A DNA stretch of 64,000 nucleotides, from assembly GCF_945859685.1 (NCBI RefSeq), contig NC_079147.1, positions 134,316,645-134,380,644 of the forward strand, in the 5' to 3' direction. The DNA comes from Eupeodes corollae. Lineage: Eukaryota > Arthropoda > Insecta > Diptera > Syrphidae. The translations under genes were made by a program, and so were the position numbers. Shown one piece after another: positions 1 through 11,107 of the stretch; position 1 is the first letter of the stretch, and each line of letters opens with the position of its first letter. The notes under the pieces were generated by a model. The model had not been told where the DNA came from, did no database searches, and saw only the letters and a program-made list of their open reading frames with translations.

Positions 1-62
1 TCAAAAGACGGTTACAAATTACTACACTGTAACGGGTTATCCATTTTGTAGTTTTTAAAGTA

Positions 63-503
63 TAGGGCTGGAATTCGACATCTGTCAATCTAAGTTGTTA
101 AACCATCAGTTTAAAGTCTGACATTTACGGAAATAGATCGCTTAACCATCGCATAACGTATGAAATTTTTAAAACCAACTACAAAAATGGTAATTCTGCC
201 TAATCCACATATTATCCGAAGGTATGATTGGACCTTACTTCTTCGAAAATGATGAAGATTCAACAAATGTCACCGTCAATTCGGAGCGTTATTGTCATAT
301 GAAAATTTACTTTTTTTGCCTGCTATTGAAGAATATGACTTTCAGAATATGTGATTTCAACAAAACGGTGCCACATGCCCAGGCCCGTCGAGACGAATTC
401 CGGGCTCGGGACGGAAAAATTTACCATTTTTTTCAAAGTTTATGCCTACTGATATGGTACGTTCCAATTTCAGTTACGAATTTGTTTGAATTAACAGAAT
501 TAA
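63..503 (+). mobile_element. Tc1/mariner-type transposon remnant, internally deleted
   Basis: This is a fossil of a Tc1/mariner-type DNA transposon. The leader (TAGGGCTGGAATTCGACAT) and the first transposase codons closely match a second copy at 37736. The sequence then jumps to a later part of the transposase, where GPYFFEND and NVTVNSERY near 230-300 are typical of the catalytic domain of this family. The middle of the gene is therefore deleted, and the frame is broken several times. The downstream part is interrupted at 503/504 by the RTE-like LINE. It cannot encode an active enzyme. The family assignment is from motif recognition. Confidence 0.7.
492..503. repeat. Left target-site duplication of RTE-like LINE
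   Basis: The 12-mer TAACAGAATTAA occurs here and again at 3675-3686, exactly bracketing the LINE. Such short direct repeats arise when a LINE inserts, so they define both ends of the element. Confidence 0.75.
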
Positions 504-3500
504 TCTACAGATCCAGTAAGGTTGAACTACTTAGTGAACACCTTATAGGGCTTCTTCGACTTATTTGGAGCCCAGGCCTGTAAGGAACGGTTTTATCCGG
601 CTCCCCATCCTTGGAGTTATACTTAGGATCTGGCCCTCCAGGTTGGAGGTTGTGCGTCGGGGTGACTTCCTGGCCACGTCAAAGCTTTCATAGTTGCGAA
701 GCACCAACAAGCCTCGGATACGGACGGATTTACTGTTGACAACCAACGCAAACGAATAAAGGACAACGAACTTCGGATATGCACGTGGAATGTTAGGTCC
801 CTTAACAGACCACGTGCGGCCGAAGAATTAGCGGAGGCCCTTGAACGATATAAAGCAGATATCACCGCCATCCAGGAAATACGATGGGATGGGCCGGGCA
901 AAAAGAGGATGAAAAACTGCGATATCTACTATGGTGACTGCTACCACGAAAACCAACAGCGCTTATTTGGATGCGGATTCGTCATCGGATCCAGACTTAG
1001 GCAAGAAGTCTTGAGCTATAGGTGCATCAATGAGCGCCTCATGACCATACGCATAAAGGCTAAATTCGGCAACATTAGCCTGATATGCGCGCACGCCCCC
1101 ACAGAAGAGAAAGACGACAACATCAAAGATATGTTCTTCGAGCTCTTAGACAAAACATATTAGCAGTGCCCTAGCTACGATATTAAAATAGTCCTGGGCG
1201 ATTTTAATGCCAAGCTAGGAAGGGAAGACATCTTTGGTGGAATAATCGGGAAGAACAGCCTGCATGACAACACTTCCGACAATGGATTCAGGCTCATAGA
1301 TTTTGCTGCGGGGCGAAACGTCTTGGTAGCCAGTACGCGTTTTCCACACCTCAACATCCACAAAGGAACTTGGACTTCTCCAGATCAATCTACCGTCAAT
1401 CAGATTGACCATATTGCGATCGACGCCAGACACGCTTCAAGCATTATGGATGTACGAACTTTCCGAGGAGTTAACATCGACTCGGACCACTACCTCGTTG
1501 TAGCCAAGGTAGCACTTCGGATTTCCAGACCCAGGGCAAGACAGGGAGGTGCTGGGAGAAGATACAACGTCGAACGGCTACAATCGCCAGAGATCGCCAA
1601 ATCCTTTTCCGACCGAGTTACAAGTAACCTCTCTCGAAGTTCTCTGCCGCCAACACAATGTATCGAAAACCAGTGGCAACATTGCCAAGATGCAATCAGA
1701 GAAGCCGCCTCTGATGTGCTGGGTTTCAAACAGCCACCAACAAGGAACCCCTGGTTTGATGAGAAATGTCGGCAGGCAAATGCAGCCAAACAACAGGCAC
1801 GCAAAGCGGCAGCGCTGCATAAATGGACGAGAGCTGCTCGTGAGCTTTATGAGCAGAAGAGGCGAGAGGAACGCCAACTTCTCAGAAGGAAAAAGACAGG
1901 GCATGAGAAGCGTGCGGTCGAAGATGTTGAGAGGTATAAAAGCAAGAATGAGGTCCGAAAGTTTTATGAACAGGTGAAACGAAATTCACAGGTACATAAA
2001 CCTAGAACCGAAGGCTGCAAAGACGAAAGTGGAAACATCATAGTGGAACCGCAGTCAATGCTGAGGATATGGAAGGACCACTTCTGCAGACTGTATAACG
2101 GCGATGAAGAACTGAATTCCGCTGTCAGGCAGGATGACCCATTTGATATAGATGACGAAAGCCAACAATCACGTCCTCTCGACTTAGACGAAGTAAAGAT
2201 TGCCATATCTAAGTTGAAGTCTGCAGATGGCTTGAATGCCGAGCTCTTTAAAGCAGCTTGGGATAAGCTGGTCAGGAGCATGCACCAACTTATTTGTAAG
2301 ATATGGTCGGAAGAAAGCATGCCCGATGAATGGAACCTCAGTATTGTTTGCCCGATCCTGAAAAAAGGAGACCCTCTAAACTGCACCAACTATAGAGGAA
2401 TAAGTCTACTTAACATCGCCTATAAAATCTTCTCTGCCGTAATATGTGAACGTCTAAAGCCCATCGTCAACAACCTGATAGGTCCTTATCAGTGTGGTTT
2501 TAGACCAGGAAAGTCCACAGTTGATCAAATATTCACATTACGGCAGATCCTGGAAAAAACTCAAGAACACCAAATCGACACCCACCATCTTTTCATCGAT
2601 TTCAAGGCCGCACATGTGTAGTTTTGGCATCCCTGCCAAACTCGTCCGTTTGTGCAGGATGACCATGGAGAATTCACGCTGCTCCATAAAGGTTGGAAAC
2701 AACTTAACAGAACCTTTTGATGTCAAAAAAGGCTTTAGTCAAGGTGATGCGCTGTCATGCGATTTTTTTAACATCGTGCTTGAAAGAATAGTGCAGAGCT
2801 CACACGTCAACACTAGAGGCACTATCTTTCAAAAGTCTGTCCAATTACTGGCATATGCTGATGACATTGACATAATCGGAAGAACTCAGCGTGATGTCAA
2901 TGGGGCTTTTGTGAGCATTGAGGCAGAAGAGGCAAAAATGGGTTTAACGGTTAATGAGGGCAAAACAAAGTACATGCTGTCGTCTAGAAAGGACATACAA
3001 CACCGACGTTTTGGTCAAAACGTCACAATCGACAGACGTAACTTTGAGGTAGTCAAGGACTTCGTCTACCTAGGCTCCGTTGTAAACGCAGAAAACAACA
3101 CCAGCGCTGAGATCAAACGCAGAATAACTCTTGCTAACCGCTGTTTCTTTGGACTAAGAAAGCAATTGAGTGGTAAAGTCCTCTCTCGAGGGACCAAAGT
3201 GTTGCTATATAAGACCCTTATCATCCCCGTCCTGCTATACGGTGCAGAAGCATGGACCATGACAAAAGCGGATGAAAGCACCTTGGGTCGCTTCGAGAGA
3301 AAAGTTCTTCGTGTGAACTACGGTCCCGTATGCATCGAAGGGGAGTGGAGGAGAAGATGGAACGACGAACTGTACGGGCTGTACAGCGACGTAGACTTAG
3401 CTAGAAGAGTAAAAGTCCAACGACTAAGATGGCTGGGTCACGTAGAGCGCATGGAAACCAATGCTCCGGCCCGGAAAGTCTTCGAATCCGCACCCAGAGG

Positions 3501-3674
3501 ACAGCGCAGTAGAGGAAGACCGCGGATCATTTGGCGCGCACAAGTGGAAGGTGACCTCACCCAACTTGGAGCGCGAAACTGGAGACATCTATCTAGGGAC
3601 CGAGCTGGATGGAGAAGTTTGTTGGGTAAGGCCCTAGTTCACACAGGACTGTAGCGCCACCTTAAGTAAGTAAG
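504..3674 (+). mobile_element. Near-complete RTE-like non-LTR retrotransposon
   Basis: This is a 3.17-kb LINE with an endonuclease-reverse transcriptase reading frame, a very short 3' end made of TAAG repeats (3663-3676) and a 12-bp target duplication. The size, the single fused ORF and the microsatellite-like 3' tail fit the RTE clade; the clade call is inference, since a CR1/Jockey relative is not excluded. The insertion lies in a mariner-type remnant, so it is the younger of the two. Diverged copies of the same family lie at 5045-5225 (minus) and 16548-16947 (plus). Confidence 0.75.
666..3654 (+). pseudogene. RTE-like endonuclease-reverse transcriptase, two lesions
   Basis: The reading frame opens at 666 and carries an AP-endonuclease-like domain (WNVRSL near 790, QEIRW, LGDFNAKLG near 1195, SDHY near 1482) and a reverse transcriptase (KSADGLNAELFK near 2215, KGFSQGDA near 2730, catalytic YADD at 2854-2865). 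The C-terminus contains RWLGHVERM and a basic RGRPR stretch and ends at 3654. Two lesions break it. An in-frame TAG lies at 1161-1163. Near 2611, after the FKAAH motif, about 35 bp appear to be missing and the frame shifts, with reading resuming at SFGIPAKL. Apart from these it looks intact, so inactivation is probably not ancient. No separate ORF1 is seen. Confidence 0.8.
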
Positions 3675-3686
3675 TAACAGAATTAA
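3675..3686. repeat. Right target-site duplication of RTE-like LINE
   Basis: This is the second copy of TAACAGAATTAA; it follows directly on the TAAG repeats at the LINE 3' end. Confidence 0.75.
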
Positions 3687-4009
3687 CAATTTTTTGTTTG
3701 TAAATATATGAACCGAAAAAAGTATTAATCATCAAATCAATCTCACGGGTATCGTCCAGTTTAGTTGAAATGGAGGATGGATAGAAAATAATTCTACATA
3801 CGAGGAGATCAGATTCCAGACAGAATCATACATTCAATTCCATATTTCGAACGCCATGTTAGCAACTGATAATACGGTCGATTAACTATTAAAACAAAAT
3901 AGCGAAGTAAAAGTATTTGAAATTTGTCTTTAAAAAAAAATTAATGTTAAAAGGTTTACATTAAATACTCTTTATTATTTTTCTTTATATTAAAATATTA
4001 TCACAATGT

Positions 4010-4790
4010 TTTCATTAGAGTTAAAACGAGCTTTCCTAGCTTTCTGAGCCAAAGGTGCTTCGATGCATAGTGAACAGGTCCGAAAACACGATCTTGTTAT
4101 GAGCACGAACGACGAAAATTCTTTGTTCTGGCAAGGACGCTAAATGAACGTTCGGCACTAGCTACGGTTACAGGTATGGTGGAGCACCACAAATGTTATG
4201 GAAAATCGTCTCCAAGTTCTATCATTAAATATCATTGAGCAAACACAATGGTGGAAGTTATGCTTCAAAATTTTCTTCATAAATGTGTTTCAAATAAATT
4301 ATTTCTTCTTTTAACTCTGGAGACAGTTTGGGATGACCTTCGTCCATTGTTAAAAACTGCCATAAAAATGAAAAAGTAGCATTCATATTTTTCATCGTAT
4401 CAAACCGACGAGAAATTCGAGATATAATTGAATCAACTATGACGTAAAATGTGTTTCTCTTGAAATTTATTTATTTGTCTTTTTCAATTTGCTCTCCGGC
4501 TCCCTCGATTTTCTCCAAAATGTCTCTTTGATTGTTTTTTTCAGTTTGATGGGCACGATTCTGGAACATTCTCCAATCCAGTAGCAACTGCTTTGCATTC
4601 AGATAAAATTTGATTCCATCCGTTTCGAATAATGTTAAAATCGGAGATCAAGTTGTCGAGATTTCGAATTTCAAACTCAATGGTCATGTTTCTGGCTTAA
4701 AGAATGATACTTCTTTCATTTATAGCGCTAAGAACCTTGCATAGTTTAGAGTTGCCCAATTGTTCATTAAATATTAACAAAAATGGACGC
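4010..4790 (-). pseudogene. hAT-like (ZMYM-type) transposase fragment
   Basis: Read on the minus strand, translations in shifting frames give segments typical of the large hAT-related 'zinc finger MYM-type' transposases of insects. A middle domain (VDSIISRISRRF followed by NMNATFSFLW) is followed by the dimerisation region with the hallmark ASAERSFS near 4150. Several stops and frameshifts show that it is a fossil. No terminal repeats were found. The host-gene alternative, a ZMYM1-like gene, is less likely because of the decay and the transposon-rich setting. Confidence 0.6.
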
Positions 4791-5044
4791 CAATAATAAT
4801 CAGGAGCACAGATCGGCAACCTTGTGACTGATAGATTGGTAGATAACATGAAAACATGAATTGCGAAAGCATGAATGATTTTAAATTTTCGGGCTCCTAA
4901 AAATAAGTGGGAATAGGTATGTTGATGATGAATATAAATAAATTATATTAAAAAAAATACTCTCTTCATTGCTTTCAATTTTACGGGCCCAAGAAAATGC
5001 CGGGGAACGGGGGGTTTCCTCCCCTTTCCCCTCCCCTCTCGACG

Positions 5045-5225
5045 GGGTCAAGAGATGGTGGGTGTCAATTTGATGTTGTTTTGATGTTTGTAATTTGAAT
5101 ATTTGATCGTCTGTAGTCTCAATTTTTGCAGAATCGGGTTTTCGTCCGACCATATCTTACAGATAAGTTCGTTCATGCTCCAGCTGCTTTAAAGAGCTCG
5201 ACAGTCAAGCCATCTATCATTCAAT
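5045..5225 (-). mobile_element. RTE-like LINE fragment
   Basis: The minus strand repeats parts of the RTE copy at 504-3674. GATGGCTTGA, CGAGCTCTTTAAAGCAGCT and AACTTATCTGTAAGATATGG match 2225-2320, followed by a segment matching QIDTHH near 2570. The piece between is deleted. It ends next to a C-rich stretch at 5015-5045. Confidence 0.6.
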
Positions 5226-5909
5226 CTCGTGAATGCATTTATCTAATGTAAGAAATAAAAACTTTCAAAAAATGATACGAAATTTAATAAAAATTGGTTT
5301 TCGACTAAGAATCTCATAACCAAATACAAATTTAAAAATCAAACTTATTTCATCATTTGATAAATATTGTTGCTTACTTTTAGATATTTAAGAAAAATTA
5401 ATTGACAACTTTTTTTTACAAAACAGCAAAAAAACTGTAAAGAAATGCTTTTCCACTCATGTAATAGGAGCCCAACAAAAGATAATGACTTTTCTTTTAT
5501 CTCACACAAAATATTATTATCGAAACCCAACCTCTTGTTTTCATCAATTTTGTAAAAGTTTTTTTATAAGAAGTAATCCTTCCGCTTTCTTTAAATCATG
5601 TAATAAGTGGCTTTCATTTTAAGTCTGTCACTGTAATTGTATTTACTTACAGTTGAAAAACTATTAAAATTAGTTACTTATCGATTTAAAAACAATTTAA
5701 AATGTCACGATACTTTAATCCATTCCACCTGCACGATTTGCAGTAAAACATTTTACAAAATGTATATATACTTCAATATGAGGTAAAAATTAAATAGACG
5801 TTAATACATGAAAAAATGTCCAGAAAAATAAACTGTCTACAATTCATTTGGTAACTGGTGACTTCACTTAAAAGTAGTTAAGATATTTAATCAAAAATAA
5901 ACGCACGTT

Positions 5910-7684
5910 ATGAGAAACACAGTTTTCTATTCATATTTTTGTATATTTTTTGCAATTAAAATAGTATTTCACGATGGATACAAAATATTGGGAGTGTTCC
6001 CGAGCTCTTCACCATCGCATTATATTTTGGGATCGGCTTTGCTAAAAGGTCTAGCAGCCAAAGGACATAAAGTCAGTGCAATTACAGCATTTCCGCATAA
6101 CGAACAAATTGAAAATTATGAAGAAATTCCAATACCAAAAGTCTTAGAGAGCTTTGAAGGTCTGTATATAACATACAAATTAAAACATAGAAAACATTGC
6201 ACACACAATTTAATAATGTCATAACTTGCTAGTGATAAATTATTTAACAAATAATTATTCATTTAAACAACTTTACCATACATGTTGCCCTACATTTTTT
6301 AAAATTTAAAAAAGAACTATTAAGGTTGCGAAAGTCTATTAACTACAAGTTTTCAAAATTTTCAGATGTACTTAAGGATATCGAAAAACCTGGGGGGAAA
6401 TCTCTACTGCAGTATTACAACAGCATCATGACCACAGGGTCAACTTTATCTGAAAAAGTTCTGGAACAACCAATAGTTCAAAGACTTCTAACGAGCAAAA
6501 ATCGAACGTTCGATTTGATAATTTGCGAAATATATCTGAACGATGCACTTTATGGTCTTGGGCAACATTTTAATGCTCCTCTCATTACCCTATCTCCAAT
6601 GGGAAGCAGTTTGTTGAGCTCAATTTTAAGTGGAGCACCTATTCCACCATCATTTGTCCCAAATATTTTGCTTGGAAGCACTGACCGAATGAACTTTGTA
6701 GAACGAGCATTGAATTTGGCAGTTCTTACAGTTGAAAACATCATTTATCAACTTTATTGGTTACCCTACCAATCGAAGGTCTATAATAAGTTTTTCCCCA
6801 ATGCTAAATTGACTTTTGAAGAAGTCATGATGAACGTTTCACTGATTCTGCTTAACCAACACTTTTCCATAAGTAATCCTGAACCGCTTCTGCAAAATAT
6901 GGTAGAAGTTGGAGGACTTCACATTTCGCGTCAAAAGCAGTTACTTCCATTGGAAATCCAAACATTTCTTGACAAGGCACACGATGGTGCTATTTATTTT
7001 TCCTTGGGTACGAATTGCAAAAGTTCAGGACTACGTATGGAGGCGATCGAAGCTATGTTAAGAGTTTTCAGGTCTATGAAGCAAAGAGTTCTCTGGAAGT
7101 ATGAGAATGCGAGTCTTCCCGGAAAAAGTGACAATGTTCTAATTAGAAATTGGTTCCCACAAAATGATATTTTGGCCCATCCCAATGTTAAATTGTTCAT
7201 TACACACGGTGGACTTTTAAGTACGACAGAAGCTGTGTACCACGGAAAACCACTGTTGGCGATTCCAGTGCTCATGGACCAGTTTATGAACGTGGCCAGA
7301 GCTGTTGAAAAAGGCTATGCAATCAAGCTATCAACTTCACAGCTATCATCAGATGATATATTCAAACGAACTTTGACAGAACTTCTTACTGACCCGAAAT
7401 ATTCTTCTAAAGCCAAACAAATTTCAGCTAGCTATCGAGACCAACCTTTGGAACCTTTGGAAGTTGCAATTTTTTGGGTAGAATACGTGCTGAGGCACAA
7501 GGGAGCACCTCAATTGCTTTCGACTGCACTAAACCTAAATTTCTTCCAATATCACAGCTTGGATACTATCGCCGTTGTTTATGGAAGTGTGGTTTTAATA
7601 TTACTCCTGGTTGGATTTAGCTTAAAGAAATTTGTTAACTGTATCTTCGGCTGTAAAAGGATTTCAAAGAGAAAGACAGAGTGA
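5910..7684 (+). CDS. UDP-glycosyltransferase (UGT) gene 1, two exons
   Basis: This encodes an ER-membrane enzyme that transfers sugar from a UDP-sugar to small lipophilic molecules; in insects the usual donor is UDP-glucose, and roles include detoxification and pigment or hormone conjugation. Exon 1 is 5910-6159 and exon 2 is 6366-7684, joined in phase 1, giving 522 aa, the normal length. The donor is GT CTGT (weak after GT) and the acceptor is TTTTCAG. Residues 1-22 look like a signal peptide; PSHY near residue 34 holds the likely catalytic histidine. The UGT signature (FITHGGLLSTTEAVYHGKP, then DQFMNVARA) lies near 360. A C-terminal membrane helix is followed by a KRKTE dilysine ER-retention tail. 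The frame is intact. Intron position and phase match the minus-strand UGT at 52524-63487, which supports a common origin. The substrate cannot be told from the sequence. Confidence 0.9.
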
Positions 7685-8718
7685 TTTAATAATACTTATA
7701 GTTATAAATTAAAAGTGAATAAGAACGACAGATTAGGTCATTTTTTTTTTTTTTTTTTTATTTTAAGCTTGAATTTTGTTCACATAATTTTAGGGTTTGT
7801 GTGAGTTTTATTTCGAAAACTACCCTAGTGATGAACATAAAAACTTTTTGCTTCCGATAACGCATTCTATGGGGGAATCTTGAATATTTAATGATTGATA
7901 GTCATAAAAATAAAGTTGCATAGTGCTGTAAATTACTCGTAGTAAAAGGATGATGGGGACGGAAGCTTTCATTTGAAATGGAAAGGTATATGGTCATAAA
8001 AGGACCCTTGACCGTAGGGAATATTGATAAGATATATACAAAATAAAACCATATATAGGCTATCAGTACACTAAATCTTTACAACTGCTTATTTCTTATG
8101 AAACAGGTTAATATAAAACTCATTAAATTATAAATTATGCATAAGATTGGCAGAAAAATAGTTGAATATGCATACACACATAGGTACATATGTATGTACT
8201 AACACAACTATAATAATTCTTCCTTTGTTTTTTTTTTTATTGAATTAATTGAAGCTTTGACCTCGAAGGTCATTTTATGTTAATTTTAGTAAACATCGAT
8301 TTTTTAAGTTATTAATAAGATTGAATAAGTTGGTCATTAGTCGTGTTTTTTTAGGATTCGATATAAAGTGCAGTGAGAAAATACCAAATACAACAATCCG
8401 CAGTAGTTTTGTTTTTATATTTGAATGTTGATATGACCTAATATTTTTCAGAATTATTTAAAGCATACATAATTGTGATACAAAAATTTAGCGGAATTCA
8501 GGCCAGAATTAACTTAAACTTGATAAAACCATTTTAAAGACGATTTTTAAGGAAAATAGCAGGAAAAATTAATATTTTACTTGTTTCCCTATTTTCCATT
8601 TTGCAAATCGAACTCGAATGAAATATGAACTGAAGGAAATGGGTTCGTTCGTAGGGTATGGTGTTACAATGTGCAGATCCTTGCTCGTAGCACATGTTCA
8701 TATACTTGCGGACACTAC
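7685..8718. other. AT-rich 3' flank of UGT gene 1
   Basis: No gene was recognised. It contains a T-run at 7741-7759 and TA-rich microsatellite-like sequence near 8170-8200. No AATAAA was found within about 200 bp of the UGT stop; the first clear AATAAA lies near 7910. Confidence 0.5.
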
Positions 8719-10590
8719 CTATAGGGGATTTTAATTTACCACACATTGACTGGATTCCATCCGAAGACGAATCCTGCCTTGAATCCTCTCCTTCTTCACA
8801 ATTGGTACTATCGCTTTTCTATAAAGTCCTTTTCACTGACTTACAGTAAACAACCTGTATTAAAAACTCAAAAAATCGAATCCTCGATTTAGTCTTTTCT
8901 TCTAACGCTATTAATACTTTTGTTCTAGAATTTAGATCAGGAATTACTAATATTCATAAATTTCACATAAACGGGCATATTTTAGACTTAAGTAATCACC
9001 TTACTGAACATAGTAATTCCTTTGATTGCTTATATAATTTTGATTTCAGAAGAGTTAATTTCCAGCAGTTGTCTGAAGATTTAACCATTTTTGGAATTGC
9101 TGATACATTACCATTTTCTAACATTGAAAAAGCAGTTTCAACTTTTAATAAGATCCTTAATTTTTGTTCTGAAAAAAATAAAGAAATTAAGAAATACAAA
9201 CTTTAGCCATCCTTGGAACACGAAAGAATTGCGTTTACTGCGTAACAAAAGAAATAAGGCATCGAAAACGTATCTCAAAACTCTGTCTTCAATCAACATT
9301 TTTTTATGTTGAAATCTTTAACTAATTTAAGTCTCTTTCTAATTTTGTTTATGCTTGTTATGTTACTGATATGGGCACCTCTTTGAAAGAGAGTCCTAAA
9401 AAATTTTGGAATTTTGTAAACTCAAGGAAAAAATCAGATGGCTTTCCAGTTAACTTCACTTACAAGAAGCTTTCGTAAGATAAAACTGTTGATATCTGTA
9501 ACGCTTTCGCAACAAATTTCCGTGAGTTCTTTGTTAATAGCCCTGAGGAAGTTGATGAAGTATATTATCATAATCTTCACTCCTTTTCGCAAACTAGCTG
9601 TAATCACATCCCTGTGCTACAGAGTACGGACCTTGATCTTTTATCTGCGTTGAATGATGACTGCTCAGCCGGCCCGATGGTATTCACCCGATAGTACTAA
9701 AAAAGTGTAGTAATACTTTAGTTGAACTCCTTACGTTCTTATTCAAACTTTCTCTAAAAACAGTCAAATTTCCCAGTATATGGAAGAAGCCATTTCTAGC
9801 ACCAATTTTCAAGAAAGGTAACAAGGCGGATATAACTAACAACAGGCCCATTGCAAAGCTTTCTTGCATTCCTAAATTGTTTCAACAAGTTGTTTGTGAA
9901 AGTGTAGCATTTTTTAGTAAAAATATCATTTCCAAACAGCAACATGGTTCTGTGAAAAAAAGATCAACCGTTACTAATATCCTCACATTCTCAAACATAA
10001 TGTTCAAACGCCTTAGAACAAGGTTATGAAGTTGACTGTGTATACACTGACTTTTCTAAAGCTTTTGACCAACTTAGCCACGGAATTATTGTATTTAAAC
10101 TTATGGCTCTTGGTTTTTCACCATTTTTCTTAGCTTGGATTAAATCATACCTTGAAAACAGATCCTATGAGGTAAAATTTAGAAATTGTCATTCTGAACC
10201 TTTTGTTGTTCAATCTGGTGTTCCCCAAGGAAGCCATCTAGTCCCTTTTCTGTCTATCCTGTCTATTAACGATGTATCGTCATGTCTACGCTCAAGTGAA
10301 CTTCTCATTTTTGCTGACGATATGAAGATTTTCAAAATAATAAAGTCCACCCATGATCGTATTCTTTTACAAGCCGACATTGATAGTTTCACATTTTGGT
10401 GAGGAAAAAATAGCATTTCACTCAACCCTTCAAAATGCCAGACGATAACTTTTACTAAAAAACGAATCGTTAGCGTATTTGATTATTGTAAATCACAGCA
10501 AAAATTTTGCGGCGCCTCCAGATTTAAAGATTTAGGTGTTCATTTCTATTCCAACTTAGAGTTTACACATCACATTAATTTTATTAAGTT
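8719..10590 (+). pseudogene. CR1/Jockey-group LINE, endonuclease-RT remnant
   Basis: This is a decayed non-LTR retrotransposon ORF2. The C-terminal end of an endonuclease (GDFNLPHIDW near 8725, then NRILDLVFSS near 8880) is followed by a linker and a reverse transcriptase. The RT shows YTDFSKAFDQL near 10040, SGVPQGSHL near 10215, and FADDMKIF near 10310 as the YxDD-box equivalent. Many stops and frameshifts occur, with the longest clean stretch at 10103-10402. The type resembles arthropod CR1/Jockey-group elements. The 5' end and the terminal domain are missing here, but C-terminal pieces of this element type occur at 13769-14190 and 35612-35770. Confidence 0.7.
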
Positions 10591-10719
10591 TTAAAATAAA
10601 ATTTAAGAGAAAATTAAAAAAAAATCTATCGGTTTGTTTTTGAGAAAATTACAAATTTCGGCGACTGTTAGTTTTGATCTTAAAAAAAATTAAAAAAACG
10701 CCTAACGTGAATCTGCTCA

Positions 10720-10960
10720 AAACCTTAACTTCCAAGTTTGAACTAAATCGACCCAATGGTTTAGGCTCTACAGCCTCTACGAGCGTGGACAGACAGACAA
10801 GACAGATCGGACGGAATCGCGGGACCCACTTTTCTTTACATCTCTATACCATCTTAATATCATGTTTGGTTAAAATCTCGAGTTCGAAATTTTGAACGAG
10901 TGAAAAACTTGCCATATAGTTCCTATGTGTCGCAAGTAAAAATTTCCCACTTATGTCAAT
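10720..10960 (+). repeat. Unclassified repeat with GACAGACAGACA / GCGGGACCCACTT
   Basis: A short block with GGACAGACAGACAAGACAG and GGAATCGCGGGACCCACTT is followed by a run ending in GTCGCAAGTAAAAA. I recall similar blocks as dispersed repeats in fly genomes, but cannot verify this here. It directly abuts a fragment of repeat family A. Confidence 0.35.
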
Positions 10961-10964
10961 ATCT

Positions 10965-11107
10965 TTTTTCTGGTTCTTAAAATATGGACGACGAAAAAAA
11001 GCTTTCCGAACGTACGTATACACACACACAAACATTTCTCAAAAATTTGGACTAATTTGACGGATCGGACCGAGTACAATAACTTCCTATGGGAAGTTAA
11101 TAAATTC
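10965..11107 (-). repeat. Repeat family A fragment (CGTACG end)
   Basis: The minus strand shows the left-end features of family A: AACTTCCCATAGGAAGTTAT at 11085-11104, a CGGTCCGATCCG run, and GTATACGTACGTTCGG near 11015. It is truncated before the tandem-repeat part. Confidence 0.6.

Noticed and set aside
224..583. 119-codon open frame at the window start
   Set aside because: Its first half is mariner-type transposase debris and its end runs into the LINE; it is not a gene.
5755..5775. TATATATA as promoter of UGT gene 1
   Set aside because: TA-rich sequence is everywhere in this AT-rich DNA, and no initiator motif was found at the expected spacing.
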